Source of the DNA: Arthrobacter sp. fls2-241-R2A-200
GTDB lineage: Bacteria; Actinomycetota; Actinomycetes; Actinomycetales; Micrococcaceae
Reading direction: 5' to 3'
Length of the DNA stretch: 64,000 bases
NCBI RefSeq assembly: GCF_030209745.1
Contig: NZ_JARVRJ010000003.1
Location: 62,001-126,000, forward strand
The notes beneath the pieces are model-generated. The model searched no databases and was not told where the DNA came from. It was given only the letters and a program-made list of their open reading frames with translations. Shown one piece after another: positions 36,152 through 44,269 of the stretch. The first letter of the stretch is position 1, and the number at the start of each line of letters is the position of its first letter. Made by a program: the position numbers and the translations under genes.

Positions 36152-36871
36152 ATGACTGAACACACGCACGACGACGGCGATACTTACGTCGGCGGTCTCC
36201 GTCCGGGAGGACTCAATCTCCACGAGGACGCAGAGAACGCCGTGGACATGTGGGATGGGATGTACCGGGAACGCCCGAAAGTATGGAGCGGAAACCCGAA
36301 CCCGCAACTGGTGGCCGAGGCGCGTGACCTGAAGCCGGGCAGGGCACTCGATCTGGGCTGCGGCGAAGGTGCGGACGCCCTCTGGCTCGCCGAGCAAGGT
36401 TGGACCGTGACCGCGCTGGACGTGTCCGCCGTCGCGCTTGAACGGGGGGCCGCGCATGCAGCGGAAGCGGGCCATGCTGAACGGATCACCTGGCAGCAAC
36501 AGGATCTAACCGAGTGGGTGCCCGAGCCTGTCTTTGATTTGGTCTCGGCACAGTTCCTGCACTCGCCCTTGTTGTCTTGGCGCGATTCTCTGGCCTCGGC
36601 CGCAGCAGCCGTGGCTCCGGGCGGGACGCTGCTGGTGGTGGGGCACCACCCGCACGGGTTGCCGCCGTGGAGCAGCCACCATCATGACACCGCGGCATTC
36701 TTTACGCCGGAGCAGCTGGCGGAAGAACTGCGGCCGGAGGGCGGGCTGCGGCTGCACGAAGGGCCGTGGCGCGTGGACGTCCTGACCAGTCGGGAGCGCA
36801 CAATGATCGGTCCCGGAGGCGAACCGGCCACCATCCTGGACACGGTCCTGAAGGCCACCAAACGCTGCTAG
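36152..36871 (+). CDS. Class I SAM-dependent methyltransferase
   Basis: The 239-residue protein has the SAM-binding motif ALDLGCGEGADALWLA, the second-strand acidic residue in VTALDVSAVALERG, and LVSAQFLHSPLLSWRDSLASAAAAVAPGG for motifs IV-V, as in the TehB/UbiE-like group. Conserved WDGMYRERPKVWSGNPN at the start is often seen in actinobacterial members. The substrate is not known. Its stop shares a palindromic CTAG with the stop of the convergent Lrp gene. Confidence 0.86.
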   Translation: MTEHTHDDGDTYVGGLRPGGLNLHEDAENAVDMWDGMYRERPKVWSGNPNPQLVAEARDLKPGRALDLGCGEGADALWLAEQGWTVTALDVSAVALERGAAHAAEAGHAERITWQQQDLTEWVPEPVFDLVSAQFLHSPLLSWRDSLASAAAAVAPGGTLLVVGHHPHGLPPWSSHHHDTAAFFTPEQLAEELRPEGGLRLHEGPWRVDVLTSRERTMIGPGGEPATILDTVLKATKRC

Positions 36872-37905
36872 ACGCCGGCGGGCAGCAACTCTCCGTAGGG
36901 AGGGACAACCTTTCCCGTTGCGGTCGAGTCGGGATTCAGCATCCAGCCGACGCGTTTGGCGGTGTTCAGCATGACCACGCTCTCCACGAGTTGGATGCCG
37001 GGGATACGCTGCTGAACGGCCAGCTCCATATCCATGACTTCGGCCAATGAACGCAGCCACATGATCATGGTGAAGTTGGTGCGGCCGGTGGTGGACGCTG
37101 AGAACCGCACGTTGCGAACGGCACGCAGCTCGGTGGCTGCTGCCTCGTGCTGGCCTGCAGGAACGTTGGCGAACCACTGCACCGTGACGGGGAAACCGGA
37201 GAATTGCTGGGCGATTTCGCAACGGAAGGACAGCATTCGGCTGGCCAGCACCCTCCCAAGTTGGCGTTGAACCGTGGCCGGATTCCTGCCGAGGGCACGC
37301 GCTATCTCTGCAGCGGTGACGCGGCCGTCCCGGGCCAGGAAGGGAATGAGCGCGAGGTGGCTCTCGGGCAGCGGGACCACGGTGGCGTCGGGGGCGGAGG
37401 GGTTGGCCGACTCGGGACCGGCGAGTGCTCGGAGCGCCTGCTGCTCGGCGCGGGTGAGGACGTTGAGACGCCAAGCGTAGCCGCTGGTGTGGATTCGGGT
37501 GCAGAGGGCCGTGTGATATTTGGTGAGTCCCTTGATCGCTTTGAGCCGTGGCAACAAGCTTGTGCTGAGCTGGTCCAGGTCCTGGGTGATGACCGTCAGG
37601 GTGAGGTCCCTGTTGCTGGCCGCCTCTTCCACCGTAATGACTTCGGGCAGTTGGGCCACCGCTGCGGTGACCTCCGGCCTGAGGTGCATTTCGCAATCGA
37701 TGTCCACCATGGCCAGACACATGTCCTTGGGATCTCCCATGAGGTGGGCCGTGGTCCAGGCGGCACCAGAGGAGCGCAATCGGTCCCATCGCGAGGCCAG
37801 CGTGGTGGCGTGGACACCCAGGACTTCGCCGGCGTCGGACCAACTGATGCGGGGCGAAATTTGTAAGGCGTTGACCAAACGCAAATCTTCTTCGCTGAGC
37901 TCCAT
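36868..37905 (-). CDS. Lrp/AsnC-family regulator with duplicated HTH-RAM units
   Basis: The 345-residue protein contains two Lrp-type units in one chain: an N-terminal winged HTH (DLRLVNALQISPRISWSDAGEVLGV) with an effector-binding domain, and a second HTH near residue 190 (IPFLARDGRVTAAEIARALGRNPATVQRQLG) with a second such domain. Usual Lrp proteins have ~150 residues and one unit. The gene is divergent from an M20 amidohydrolase-transporter pair with 139 bp between, so it probably controls them in response to an amino acid or amide. ATG 37905 was chosen at the HTH start. Confidence 0.87.
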   Translation of the reverse strand: MELSEEDLRLVNALQISPRISWSDAGEVLGVHATTLASRWDRLRSSGAAWTTAHLMGDPKDMCLAMVDIDCEMHLRPEVTAAVAQLPEVITVEEAASNRDLTLTVITQDLDQLSTSLLPRLKAIKGLTKYHTALCTRIHTSGYAWRLNVLTRAEQQALRALAGPESANPSAPDATVVPLPESHLALIPFLARDGRVTAAEIARALGRNPATVQRQLGRVLASRMLSFRCEIAQQFSGFPVTVQWFANVPAGQHEAAATELRAVRNVRFSASTTGRTNFTMIMWLRSLAEVMDMELAVQQRIPGIQLVESVVMLNTAKRVGWMLNPDSTATGKVVPPYGELLPAGV

Positions 37906-38044
37906 CCCTCCATTCTCGCAGGGCGGTGCACGAATCGGGCCACTCAAGAGCAAAAGTGCGTATTTCCAGATGTTTCAGGAATTGTGAAGCAGGTCACCAC
38001 AGAATGGCATGAGGAACCAAATAGCCAGAGACCAGGAGCACTGC

Positions 38045-39262
38045 ATGTCCATCGCCACCGATGCCAAGGAACTCACGGACGACATCGTCCGTTTCCGCCA
38101 CGAACTCCACCGCGAACCCGAGATCGGCCTGCAACTGCCCCGCACGCAAGAGAAGGTCCTCAAGGCACTGGACGGACTCCCGTTCGAGATCACCTTGGGC
38201 CAGGAGACGACGTCGGTAACAGCAGTGCTGCGCGGTGGCGCGGCGCATTCCTCAGCCGAGAAGCCGGTGGTGTTGCTGCGGGCGGACATGGACGGGCTCC
38301 CCGTGCAGGAAAGCACCGGCGTGGACTACACGTCCCGCGTGGACGGTGCCATGCACGCCTGTGGCCACGACCTCCACACCTCCATGCTCGCCGGGGCTGC
38401 AACGCTACTCGCCGAACGTCGTGATCAGCTGGCCGGCGACGTCGTTCTCATGTTCCAGCCCGGGGAAGAGGGTTACGACGGCGCCAGCTACATGATCAAG
38501 GAAGGCGTCCTGGACGCAGCAGGCAAACGGGCGGACACAGCCTATGGAATGCATGTCTTCTCCTCCATGGAACGGCATGGGCAGTTCGTGACCAAGCCGG
38601 GCGTCATGCTCAGCTCCTCCGACGGACTGGTAGTCACGGTGCTGGGCGCCGGCGGCCACGGCTCGGCTCCCCATTCAGCCAAAGACCCGGTGACAGCCGC
38701 GGCGGAGATGGTGACCGCCTTGCAAGTCATGGTGACCCGTCAGTTCAACATGTTCGATCCGGTCGTCCTCACCGTTGGCGTGCTGCACGCGGGCACCAAG
38801 CGGAACGTCATCCCCGAAACCGCCCGGATCGAAGCCACCATCCGCACCTTCTCAGAGGCGTCCCGGCAGAAGATGATGGACGTAGTACCACGGCTGCTCG
38901 AAGGGATCGCCGCAGCCCACGGCTTGGAGGTGGATGTGGATTACCAGGAAGAGTATCCGCTCACCATCAACAGCGAAGATGAGACCGCCACGGCAGCGAA
39001 AGTGATCGAGGGGCTGTTCGGGGAATCCCGGCACACCCGGATGGCCACGCCACTTAGCGGCTCCGAGGACTTCTCCCGCGTCCTGGCAGAAGTTCCCGGA
39101 ACATTCGTGGGCCTGAGCGCCGTCCCCCCGGGCGCCGACCACGCGACGTCGCCCTTCAACCACTCGCCGTACGCAACGTTCGACGACGGCGTCCTCACCG
39201 ACGGTGCGGCGCTCTATGCCGAACTCGCCGTGTCCCGCATCGCCGCCCTCGCCGGCAACTAA
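38045..39262 (+). CDS. M20-family amidohydrolase (hippurate/N-acyl-amino-acid type)
   Basis: The 405-residue metallohydrolase shows LRADMDGLPV, MHACGHDLHTSMLAGAA with metal-bridging ligands, MFQPGEEGYDGA, and the lid domain insert before the second half (SGSEDFSRVL). This matches the amidohydrolase group of M20 that cleaves N-acyl or N-benzoyl amino acids and indole-amino-acid conjugates. AGGAG precedes ATG 38045. It forms a pair with the transporter gene 33 bp downstream and is divergent from the Lrp regulator, so it likely degrades a compound brought in by that transporter. Confidence 0.9.
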   Translation: MSIATDAKELTDDIVRFRHELHREPEIGLQLPRTQEKVLKALDGLPFEITLGQETTSVTAVLRGGAAHSSAEKPVVLLRADMDGLPVQESTGVDYTSRVDGAMHACGHDLHTSMLAGAATLLAERRDQLAGDVVLMFQPGEEGYDGASYMIKEGVLDAAGKRADTAYGMHVFSSMERHGQFVTKPGVMLSSSDGLVVTVLGAGGHGSAPHSAKDPVTAAAEMVTALQVMVTRQFNMFDPVVLTVGVLHAGTKRNVIPETARIEATIRTFSEASRQKMMDVVPRLLEGIAAAHGLEVDVDYQEEYPLTINSEDETATAAKVIEGLFGESRHTRMATPLSGSEDFSRVLAEVPGTFVGLSAVPPGADHATSPFNHSPYATFDDGVLTDGAALYAELAVSRIAALAGN

Positions 39263-39295
39263 CATCCCCAGCCCCCGCTTACTTTGGAGAAGCAC

Positions 39296-40588
39296 ATGAC
39301 CGCCACCGTAGGAACGTCCCCCGACGTCAAGGTCCACAAGTCGCATCTGCGCACGCTCGTCGGAACAGGGATCGGCAATGCCGTGGAATGGTACGACTGG
39401 GCGATCTACGCCACGTTCTCGCCGTTCATCGCCAGCGCCCTGTTCAGCCAGACCGACCCCACGTCCGCCGTGCTGTCCACCTTGGCGATTTTCGCCGTCG
39501 GATTCGTAGCCAGGCCCTTCGGCGGGTTCGTCTTCGGGTGGATCGGAGACCGGGTTGGCCGCAAGACGTCGATGACCATCGCCGTCGCCATCGGCGCCGT
39601 GGGCAGCCTGCTGATCGGCATAGCGCCGACATTCCAAACGGTGGGTGCGTTCGCCTCGGTGATGCTGCTGATCGCACGGCTCATCCAGGGCCTGGCTCAC
39701 GGTGGTGAGTTGCCGTCGTCGCAAACGTACCTTTCGGAGATGGCACCCAAGGAGCGCCGCGGTTTTTGGGCCACGCTGATCTACACGTCCGGCACTGCGG
39801 GCATCCTCGCGGGTACTCTGCTCGGTGCCATACTCACCGGTGTGCTCAGCAAGAGCGACATGAACGCCTGGGGTTGGCGTGTGCCGTTCCTGATCGGCGG
39901 GGCGCTGGGCGTTTACGCGTTATTCATGCGGGCCAAGATGAGGGAAACCCACGCATTCGAAGCTGAGGCTCCCAAGGAGAAGCGGCTGCCGATGTGGCCG
40001 CAGATCGTTAAGTACCGCAAGCAGGCGCTGCAAGTGGTCGGTCTGACTGTGGGACTCACCGTTGTCTACTACATCTGGGGAGTCGTGGCACCGAGCTACG
40101 CGGCGTCGTCGTTGAAGATGGACCGCGGTGCAGCGCTCTGGGCGGGCGTCATCGGAAACGTGGTGTTCATTGCCGCCTTGCCGTTCTGGGGGAAGCTGTC
40201 CGACCGCATCGGCCGCAAGCCCGTGATCATTGCTTCCTCTGCAGGTGCGGCATTGCTGCACTTCCCCATGACCTGGCTGTTGAAGGATTCGCCGTGGCAG
40301 TTGGCCGTGTCCATGTCCGTGATGCTGTTCTTCATCGCAGGCAGCGCCGCGATCGTTCCGGCCGTCTACGCCGAGCTGTTCCCCACCCACATCCGCACCA
40401 TCGGCGTCGGTGTCCCGTATTCCATCTGTGTCGCCGTGTTCGGCGGTACGGCACCGTACTTGCAGACCTGGCTGGGCAGCGTCGGGCAGGGCTACCTGTT
40501 CAACGTCTACGCCGTGATCCTGCTGCTGGTGGGTATCGGGTTTGCCTTCTCCATTGCCGAAACCAAGGGCAAGGACCTCACTCTGTAA
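39296..40588 (+). CDS. MFS transporter, metabolite:H+ symporter (MHS) type
   Basis: The 430-residue protein has 12 membrane segments and the MHS/ProP-KgtP signature GIGNAVEWYDWAIYATFSPF, RPFGGFVFGWIGDRVGRKTSM between helices 2 and 3, LIQGLAHGGELPSSQTYLSEMAP in helix 5, and WGKLSDRIGRKPVI in the second half. It probably imports an organic acid or amide used by the M20 enzyme encoded just before it. ATG 39296 has TTGGAGAA upstream. Confidence 0.9.
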   Translation: MTATVGTSPDVKVHKSHLRTLVGTGIGNAVEWYDWAIYATFSPFIASALFSQTDPTSAVLSTLAIFAVGFVARPFGGFVFGWIGDRVGRKTSMTIAVAIGAVGSLLIGIAPTFQTVGAFASVMLLIARLIQGLAHGGELPSSQTYLSEMAPKERRGFWATLIYTSGTAGILAGTLLGAILTGVLSKSDMNAWGWRVPFLIGGALGVYALFMRAKMRETHAFEAEAPKEKRLPMWPQIVKYRKQALQVVGLTVGLTVVYYIWGVVAPSYAASSLKMDRGAALWAGVIGNVVFIAALPFWGKLSDRIGRKPVIIASSAGAALLHFPMTWLLKDSPWQLAVSMSVMLFFIAGSAAIVPAVYAELFPTHIRTIGVGVPYSICVAVFGGTAPYLQTWLGSVGQGYLFNVYAVILLLVGIGFAFSIAETKGKDLTL

Positions 40589-40597
40589 GTTCTTCCT

Positions 40598-40660
40598 CGT
40601 TGCCAGGCCCGCTCTGCACCCTATTTTGGAGTTTTAGGGTGCAGAGTGGGCCTCACAACG
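40598..40660. repeat. Intergenic palindromic repeat, copy 4
   Basis: Arms 40598-40623 (CGTTGCCAGGCCCGCTCTGC and onward) and 40635-40660 pair over 26 bases with three non-Watson-Crick positions around an A/T-rich loop. The element fills the space between two convergent transporter genes and touches the stop of the second, so it likely ends both transcripts. Confidence 0.85.
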
Positions 40661-41947
40661 TTAAACGAAGCGATCCCGGCCTGCGCGGTAGCCGAAGACC
40701 GCACCGAGTGATCCGACCACCAGGAACAGGATCCCGGCAGCCGCAAACCCGCCCGTTGCTTGGTGCAACTGCCCCACCATCAAGGTCCCCACCGAGCCCA
40801 CTCCGTACCCGACCCCCTGCATCATCCCGGACAAGTGCGCGGCTGTGTGGGCGTCGCGGGTACGGACCATGATCATGGTGAGGGCGACGGCGGTCAGCGA
40901 CCCCTGCCCCAACCCATTGAGCCCCGTCCAGACCCAGATGAACTCCGGGGGGCCAAAGATACTGAGGGCAAAACCGCCACCGGTCATCAACGCCACCACG
41001 GCATTGATCACCCGCTGGTCCTTGAGCCTGGCAGCCAGGGCCGGGGCGAACAACGAGCCCAGCATCTGCAGCACGATGGACACTGAGACCATCAACCCGG
41101 CCGTTCCGCCATCCACCCCACGGTCCCGGAGAATCGGTGCGAGCCAAGCGAAAACGCTGAAAGACATCATCGCCTGGAGGACCATGAAGATGGTCACCTG
41201 CCACGCCACGGCCGAACGCCACACGTTAACGCCACCGCCTACAGCCTGATGCCGGACGGGATGCTGGCGGACCGCCAGGGGCAGGAACAGCAAAAGCACG
41301 ACGCCGGCAGGCAGCGCCCAGAACCACAGCGCCGAGGTCCAGTGGCCGGTTACCGTGAAGATCGGGTACGTGAAGCCCGCACCGAGGGCAGCCGAGGCAC
41401 AAATCGCGGTGGTGTACAGCCCGCCCATCAAGCCGAGCCGCTGCGGGAAGTCCCGCTTGACCACGCCCGGAAGCAACACGTTGCACAACGCGATGGCCGC
41501 CCCGCACGCGGCGGTCCCAAGGAGGAGGGCCGGCAAGTGACCCACCCCGGGGAGGTCCAGGGGCCTAACGAGCAACCCGACTGTGAGCACCGCCATGGCT
41601 CCCAAAAGCACACGTTCCGCACCGAACCTGCGGGCAAGGACGGGCGCAAGAGGCGCGAAGACCCCGAGCAACGTGACCGGCACCGTGGTGAGCACCACCA
41701 GCGACCAGCCCGGCAGGCCGGCGTCGGACATTATCTCCGGAAGCACGGCCGAGAAACTCGAGAAGACCGTCCGGAGGTTTAACCCGATCAGGACAAGGCA
41801 AATACCGAGGTATACCAAGCCCCGTTTACCGTTGAGCCGGGTAGGGTCCGCCGCTGGTTCTTCATCGATCTCGGCATCCACGGCGATCTCGGGCCGGATG
41901 GATTTCCCGGGGTGCGCAGGGTTCTTCGAGGAAGTCACGCCTCCCAT
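40661..41947 (-). CDS. MFS transporter, CynX/NimT-like
   Basis: The 428-residue transporter has a charged 45-residue N-terminus followed by 12 membrane segments. GICLVLIGLNLRTVFSSFSAVLPEIMSDAGLPG is the family's typical first helix and loop, and FGAERVLLGAMAVLTVGLLVRP the next region, as in the cyanate/nitroimidazole (CynX/NimT) group. The true substrate is open. ATG 41947 was chosen; longer in-frame extension runs over the trmB start. It is divergent from trmB with only 66 bp between. Confidence 0.83.
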   Translation of the reverse strand: MGGVTSSKNPAHPGKSIRPEIAVDAEIDEEPAADPTRLNGKRGLVYLGICLVLIGLNLRTVFSSFSAVLPEIMSDAGLPGWSLVVLTTVPVTLLGVFAPLAPVLARRFGAERVLLGAMAVLTVGLLVRPLDLPGVGHLPALLLGTAACGAAIALCNVLLPGVVKRDFPQRLGLMGGLYTTAICASAALGAGFTYPIFTVTGHWTSALWFWALPAGVVLLLFLPLAVRQHPVRHQAVGGGVNVWRSAVAWQVTIFMVLQAMMSFSVFAWLAPILRDRGVDGGTAGLMVSVSIVLQMLGSLFAPALAARLKDQRVINAVVALMTGGGFALSIFGPPEFIWVWTGLNGLGQGSLTAVALTMIMVRTRDAHTAAHLSGMMQGVGYGVGSVGTLMVGQLHQATGGFAAAGILFLVVGSLGAVFGYRAGRDRFV

Positions 41948-42000
41948 TGTGTCAGCGTGCCCCCTTCCACCCCGTTCCACGTCGGGCACCCGAAGCCAAG

Positions 42001-42013
42001 TATTCTGGAATGG
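42001..42013 (+). promoter_or_regulatory. TATTCT -10 element seven bases before trmB
   Basis: TATTCT (42001-42006) ends seven bases before ATG 42014, fitting a leaderless trmB transcript. An overlapping out-of-frame ATG at 42010 is ignored. Confidence 0.45.
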
Positions 42014-42919
42014 ATGAGTGAAACCCCAGATTCCCCGCGCCCCATCACGCCCGGCAGCCAAGCTTCCTTCGGTACGTACGGTGGCCGGCCTGTCAGCTTT
42101 GTGCGTCGAGGCACCCGTTTGCAGGGTCGCAGGCAAGCTGCGTGGGAGGAGCACGCTGAGCGCTGGGCCATCCAGGTCCCCCGGCACGTGGCCAACACCT
42201 CGGTGCACCCGGATTACACGTTCGACGCCGAGGCAGTGTTTGGGCGGAAGGCTCCCCTGATCGTGGAGATCGGATCAGGACTGGGTGACGCCGTTGTCCA
42301 CGCCGCCGAACAGAACCCGGATAAGGACTTCCTCGCCGTGGAGGTCTACACCCCAGGGCTGGCCAACACCATCATCAAGATCAACAGCCGCGGGCTGACC
42401 AATGTGCGCGTGGTGGAAGCAAATGCGCCCGAGGTCCTTGAGTCCATGCTCCCGGCAGGCTCAGTCAGTGAACTGTGGGTGTTCTTCCCGGATCCGTGGC
42501 ACAAGGCCCGCCACCACAAGCGTCGTCTCATCCAGCCTGCCTTCGCAGCCGTTGCTGCCAAGGCCCTCGAAAAGGGCGGGTATTGGCGTATCGCCACCGA
42601 CTGGTCCAACTACGCGGTCCACGTTCGCGAGGTCCTCGCCGGGTCGCCGGACTTCGAAAACATGCACGACGGCGAGCGCAGCGGCGAGGACAGCCCGCTG
42701 ACCCAAGTGTGGCAGTCCGGCGTCGAATCCGTGGTGGGTGGGGCGCCCGTCCGCGAGGGCCGGGCTCCTGTCAGCACCGAGCACACCGGGCCGAACGAAG
42801 GCGTGGACGAGGAAGGCGGCTGGGCTCCGCGCTTCGAGGGCCGCGTCCGGACCAGCTTTGAGAACAAAGCGCACGAGGCTGGCCGCATGATTTTCGACCT
42901 GACCTACCGCAGGATCTAG
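42014..42919 (+). CDS. trmB: tRNA (guanine-N7-)-methyltransferase
   Basis: The 301-residue enzyme makes m7G46 in tRNA. Family motifs are IVEIGSGLGDAVVHAA, FLAVEVYTPGLANTI, LWVFFPDPWHKARHHKRRLIQP with the catalytic Asp, and YWRIATDWSNYA. The N-terminus has the usual RRGTRLQGRRQAAWE. Compared with E. coli TrmB it has an acidic insertion of about 40 residues near the C-terminus (SGVESVVGGAPVREG and onward) before the closing RFEGRVRTSFENK. ATG 42014 fits both the domain start and a leaderless promoter. Confidence 0.93.
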   Translation: MSETPDSPRPITPGSQASFGTYGGRPVSFVRRGTRLQGRRQAAWEEHAERWAIQVPRHVANTSVHPDYTFDAEAVFGRKAPLIVEIGSGLGDAVVHAAEQNPDKDFLAVEVYTPGLANTIIKINSRGLTNVRVVEANAPEVLESMLPAGSVSELWVFFPDPWHKARHHKRRLIQPAFAAVAAKALEKGGYWRIATDWSNYAVHVREVLAGSPDFENMHDGERSGEDSPLTQVWQSGVESVVGGAPVREGRAPVSTEHTGPNEGVDEEGGWAPRFEGRVRTSFENKAHEAGRMIFDLTYRRI

Positions 42920-42930
42920 CCCGGCTTCCC

Positions 42931-42968
42931 GACTTAAGGCACCGAGATCGACTTAGGGCACCGAGATC
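42931..42968. repeat. Tandem 19-bp duplication at the anti-sigma gene end
   Basis: GACTTAAGGCACCGAGATC (42931-42949) and GACTTAGGGCACCGAGATC (42950-42968) differ at one base. The right copy holds the last codons and TAA stop of the anti-sigma gene; the left copy repeats them just beyond the stop. Confidence 0.9.
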
Positions 42969-43624
42969 GACGCCACGGTCTTCTGCGCCTCATCCCGGAG
43001 TTCCACGCCAGCAATCCCCGCCAGCTGGACCGGCGTCGCGCCCGTTACCTTGATCCGACCACTCGGCGTGGCAGTCCAGCCGCAGGTAAGCTCCTCGGCG
43101 CCGTCACGGCCCTTCACCCAGAGATACAGCGTTCCGGCCAAGGGCATGCTTTTGCCGTCGACGTCGAGTTCCGTGCCCCAGGTCTTCTTCACCATGCCGA
43201 CCGTGAGTTGCAGACCGTTGTCTGCCTGCACCGAGTAGCTTGCGTCGGGCTTCGGTGGTTGGTTCAGCAACGGGCCGCCGAGGACGCCCGCTGCCAAGCA
43301 GGCCGCGGCGACCGCACCCACCAAAGCGGACCACCGGCGTCGTGACTTTTTCCTTTGCGCAGAGAGGTCCACGAGGATGGCCTCCGGGACCGTTTCGGCT
43401 TCCACGAGGGAAAGCGGCGCGCTGGCGTGGCCGCTGGACGTGAGGGCGATGGCGTCCGCGGCGGGCAAGGCGTCGAGCAACGCAGGCAGGCTTTCGAGGC
43501 CTTCCAACTCACCGCGGCATTCGGCGCAACCGGCGAGATGGTCTGTGAACGCCCGCTCTTCTACGGGGTCCAGGCCGCCCAGCAGGTAGGCTCCCAGCAA
43601 TTGGTGGACAGAGTCAACGCTCAC
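42953..43624 (-). CDS. Anti-sigma factor, zinc-binding ZAS/RskA type
   Basis: The 223-residue membrane protein has an N-terminal ZAS domain with His29, Cys33 and Cys36 (DHLAGCAEC), a basic linker (QRKKSRRRW), one membrane helix at about residues 98-120, and an extracytoplasmic RskA-like domain (KPDASYSVQADNGLQLTV, LYLWVKGRDG, GIAGVELRDE). It should hold the sigma factor encoded just upstream, with which it overlaps by 4 bases, and release it on an external signal, typically by proteolysis. Confidence 0.9.
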   Translation of the reverse strand: MSVDSVHQLLGAYLLGGLDPVEERAFTDHLAGCAECRGELEGLESLPALLDALPAADAIALTSSGHASAPLSLVEAETVPEAILVDLSAQRKKSRRRWSALVGAVAAACLAAGVLGGPLLNQPPKPDASYSVQADNGLQLTVGMVKKTWGTELDVDGKSMPLAGTLYLWVKGRDGAEELTCGWTATPSGRIKVTGATPVQLAGIAGVELRDEAQKTVASISVP

Positions 43625-44118
43625 CGTTCCACCCCCATTTCGTCAAGGATCGTTCGGAGGGCCTTCACTGCATAGAAGGCCCGGGATTTCACCGTGCCGC
43701 TGGGGATGTTCAGCTGTAATGCTGCCTCGGCGACGGTGTACCGCTGATAGTGGAGGGCCACCAGGACCTCCCTGTGTTCGTGGCTGAGCCGCAGCAGGGC
43801 CTCCTCCATGAGCACACGGTTCAGGAGTTCGTCCACGCGCTCGGTAGCGGCGTGGTCCGGGAGGTCATGTTCCCCGGTTTCGTGCGGCCGCCTCTGGGAT
43901 TTGCGGTAGTTGTCGATGATGACGTTGCGGGCCGTCCGGAAGAGGTAGCTGCGCAGGCTGCCCGTGATTTGTGGGGCGTGTTGCCACACTTTGAGGATGG
44001 TTTCCTGAACGACGTCGTCCGCCATGTGCGTGTCCCAGGTACAGCTGAGCACGAAGCGTTTCAGCGCTGTCCCGTGATCTCTGTAGATCGCCGCAACCAC
44101 GTCTTCGTCTAAGGCCAT
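43621..44118 (-). CDS. ECF RNA polymerase sigma factor (SigK/SigL-like)
   Basis: The 165-residue protein has region 2 (ALKRFVLSCTWDTHMADDVVQETILKVWQ, with SYLFRTARNVIIDNYRK) and region 4 (RLSHEHREVLVALHYQRYTVAEAALQLNIPSGTVKSRAFYAVKAL), the minimal ECF layout. ATG 44118 has GGAGGTGGG upstream; an in-frame start at 44145 lies before that site. The anti-sigma gene overlaps the end. A TGAACC-N16-CGTC promoter in front (44186-44161) suggests it activates its own gene. Confidence 0.93.
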   Translation of the reverse strand: MALDEDVVAAIYRDHGTALKRFVLSCTWDTHMADDVVQETILKVWQHAPQITGSLRSYLFRTARNVIIDNYRKSQRRPHETGEHDLPDHAATERVDELLNRVLMEEALLRLSHEHREVLVALHYQRYTVAEAALQLNIPSGTVKSRAFYAVKALRTILDEMGVER

Positions 44119-44160
44119 ACCCACCTCCGCTGCGATCCCTTCCACCGCTCTTGCCTATAA

Positions 44161-44186
44161 GACGCACCCGGTCAGGAAAAGGTTCA
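44161..44186 (-). promoter_or_regulatory. ECF-type promoter of the sigma factor operon
   Basis: On the minus strand TGAACC (44186-44181), a 16-base spacer and CGTC (44164-44161) form an ECF promoter. It lies about 43 bases before the sigma factor start codon and implies autoregulation. Confidence 0.75.
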
Positions 44187-44193
44187 CCACCCG

Positions 44194-44219
44194 TGAACCA
44201 TTCTTCCCCCCTTGGCGTC
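44194..44219 (+). promoter_or_regulatory. ECF-type promoter of the lipoprotein gene
   Basis: TGAACC (44194-44199), a 16-base spacer and CGTC (44216-44219) repeat the sigma operon promoter in the opposite direction, about 50 bases before the lipoprotein ATG. The two -35 boxes form an inverted repeat GGTTCAC-N5-GTGAACC (44181-44199). Confidence 0.75.
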
Positions 44220-44269
44220 ATAGGGGGTAGCGCCAGCCCATCCCGGCCGGCTCGTCAAAGGAGCAAGAG

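Noticed and set aside
36506..37843. Long frame overlapping the Lrp gene in another frame
   Set aside because: The Lrp frame has two clear HTH-RAM units, whereas this one gives low-complexity Arg/Pro/His-rich protein and also crosses the methyltransferase gene.
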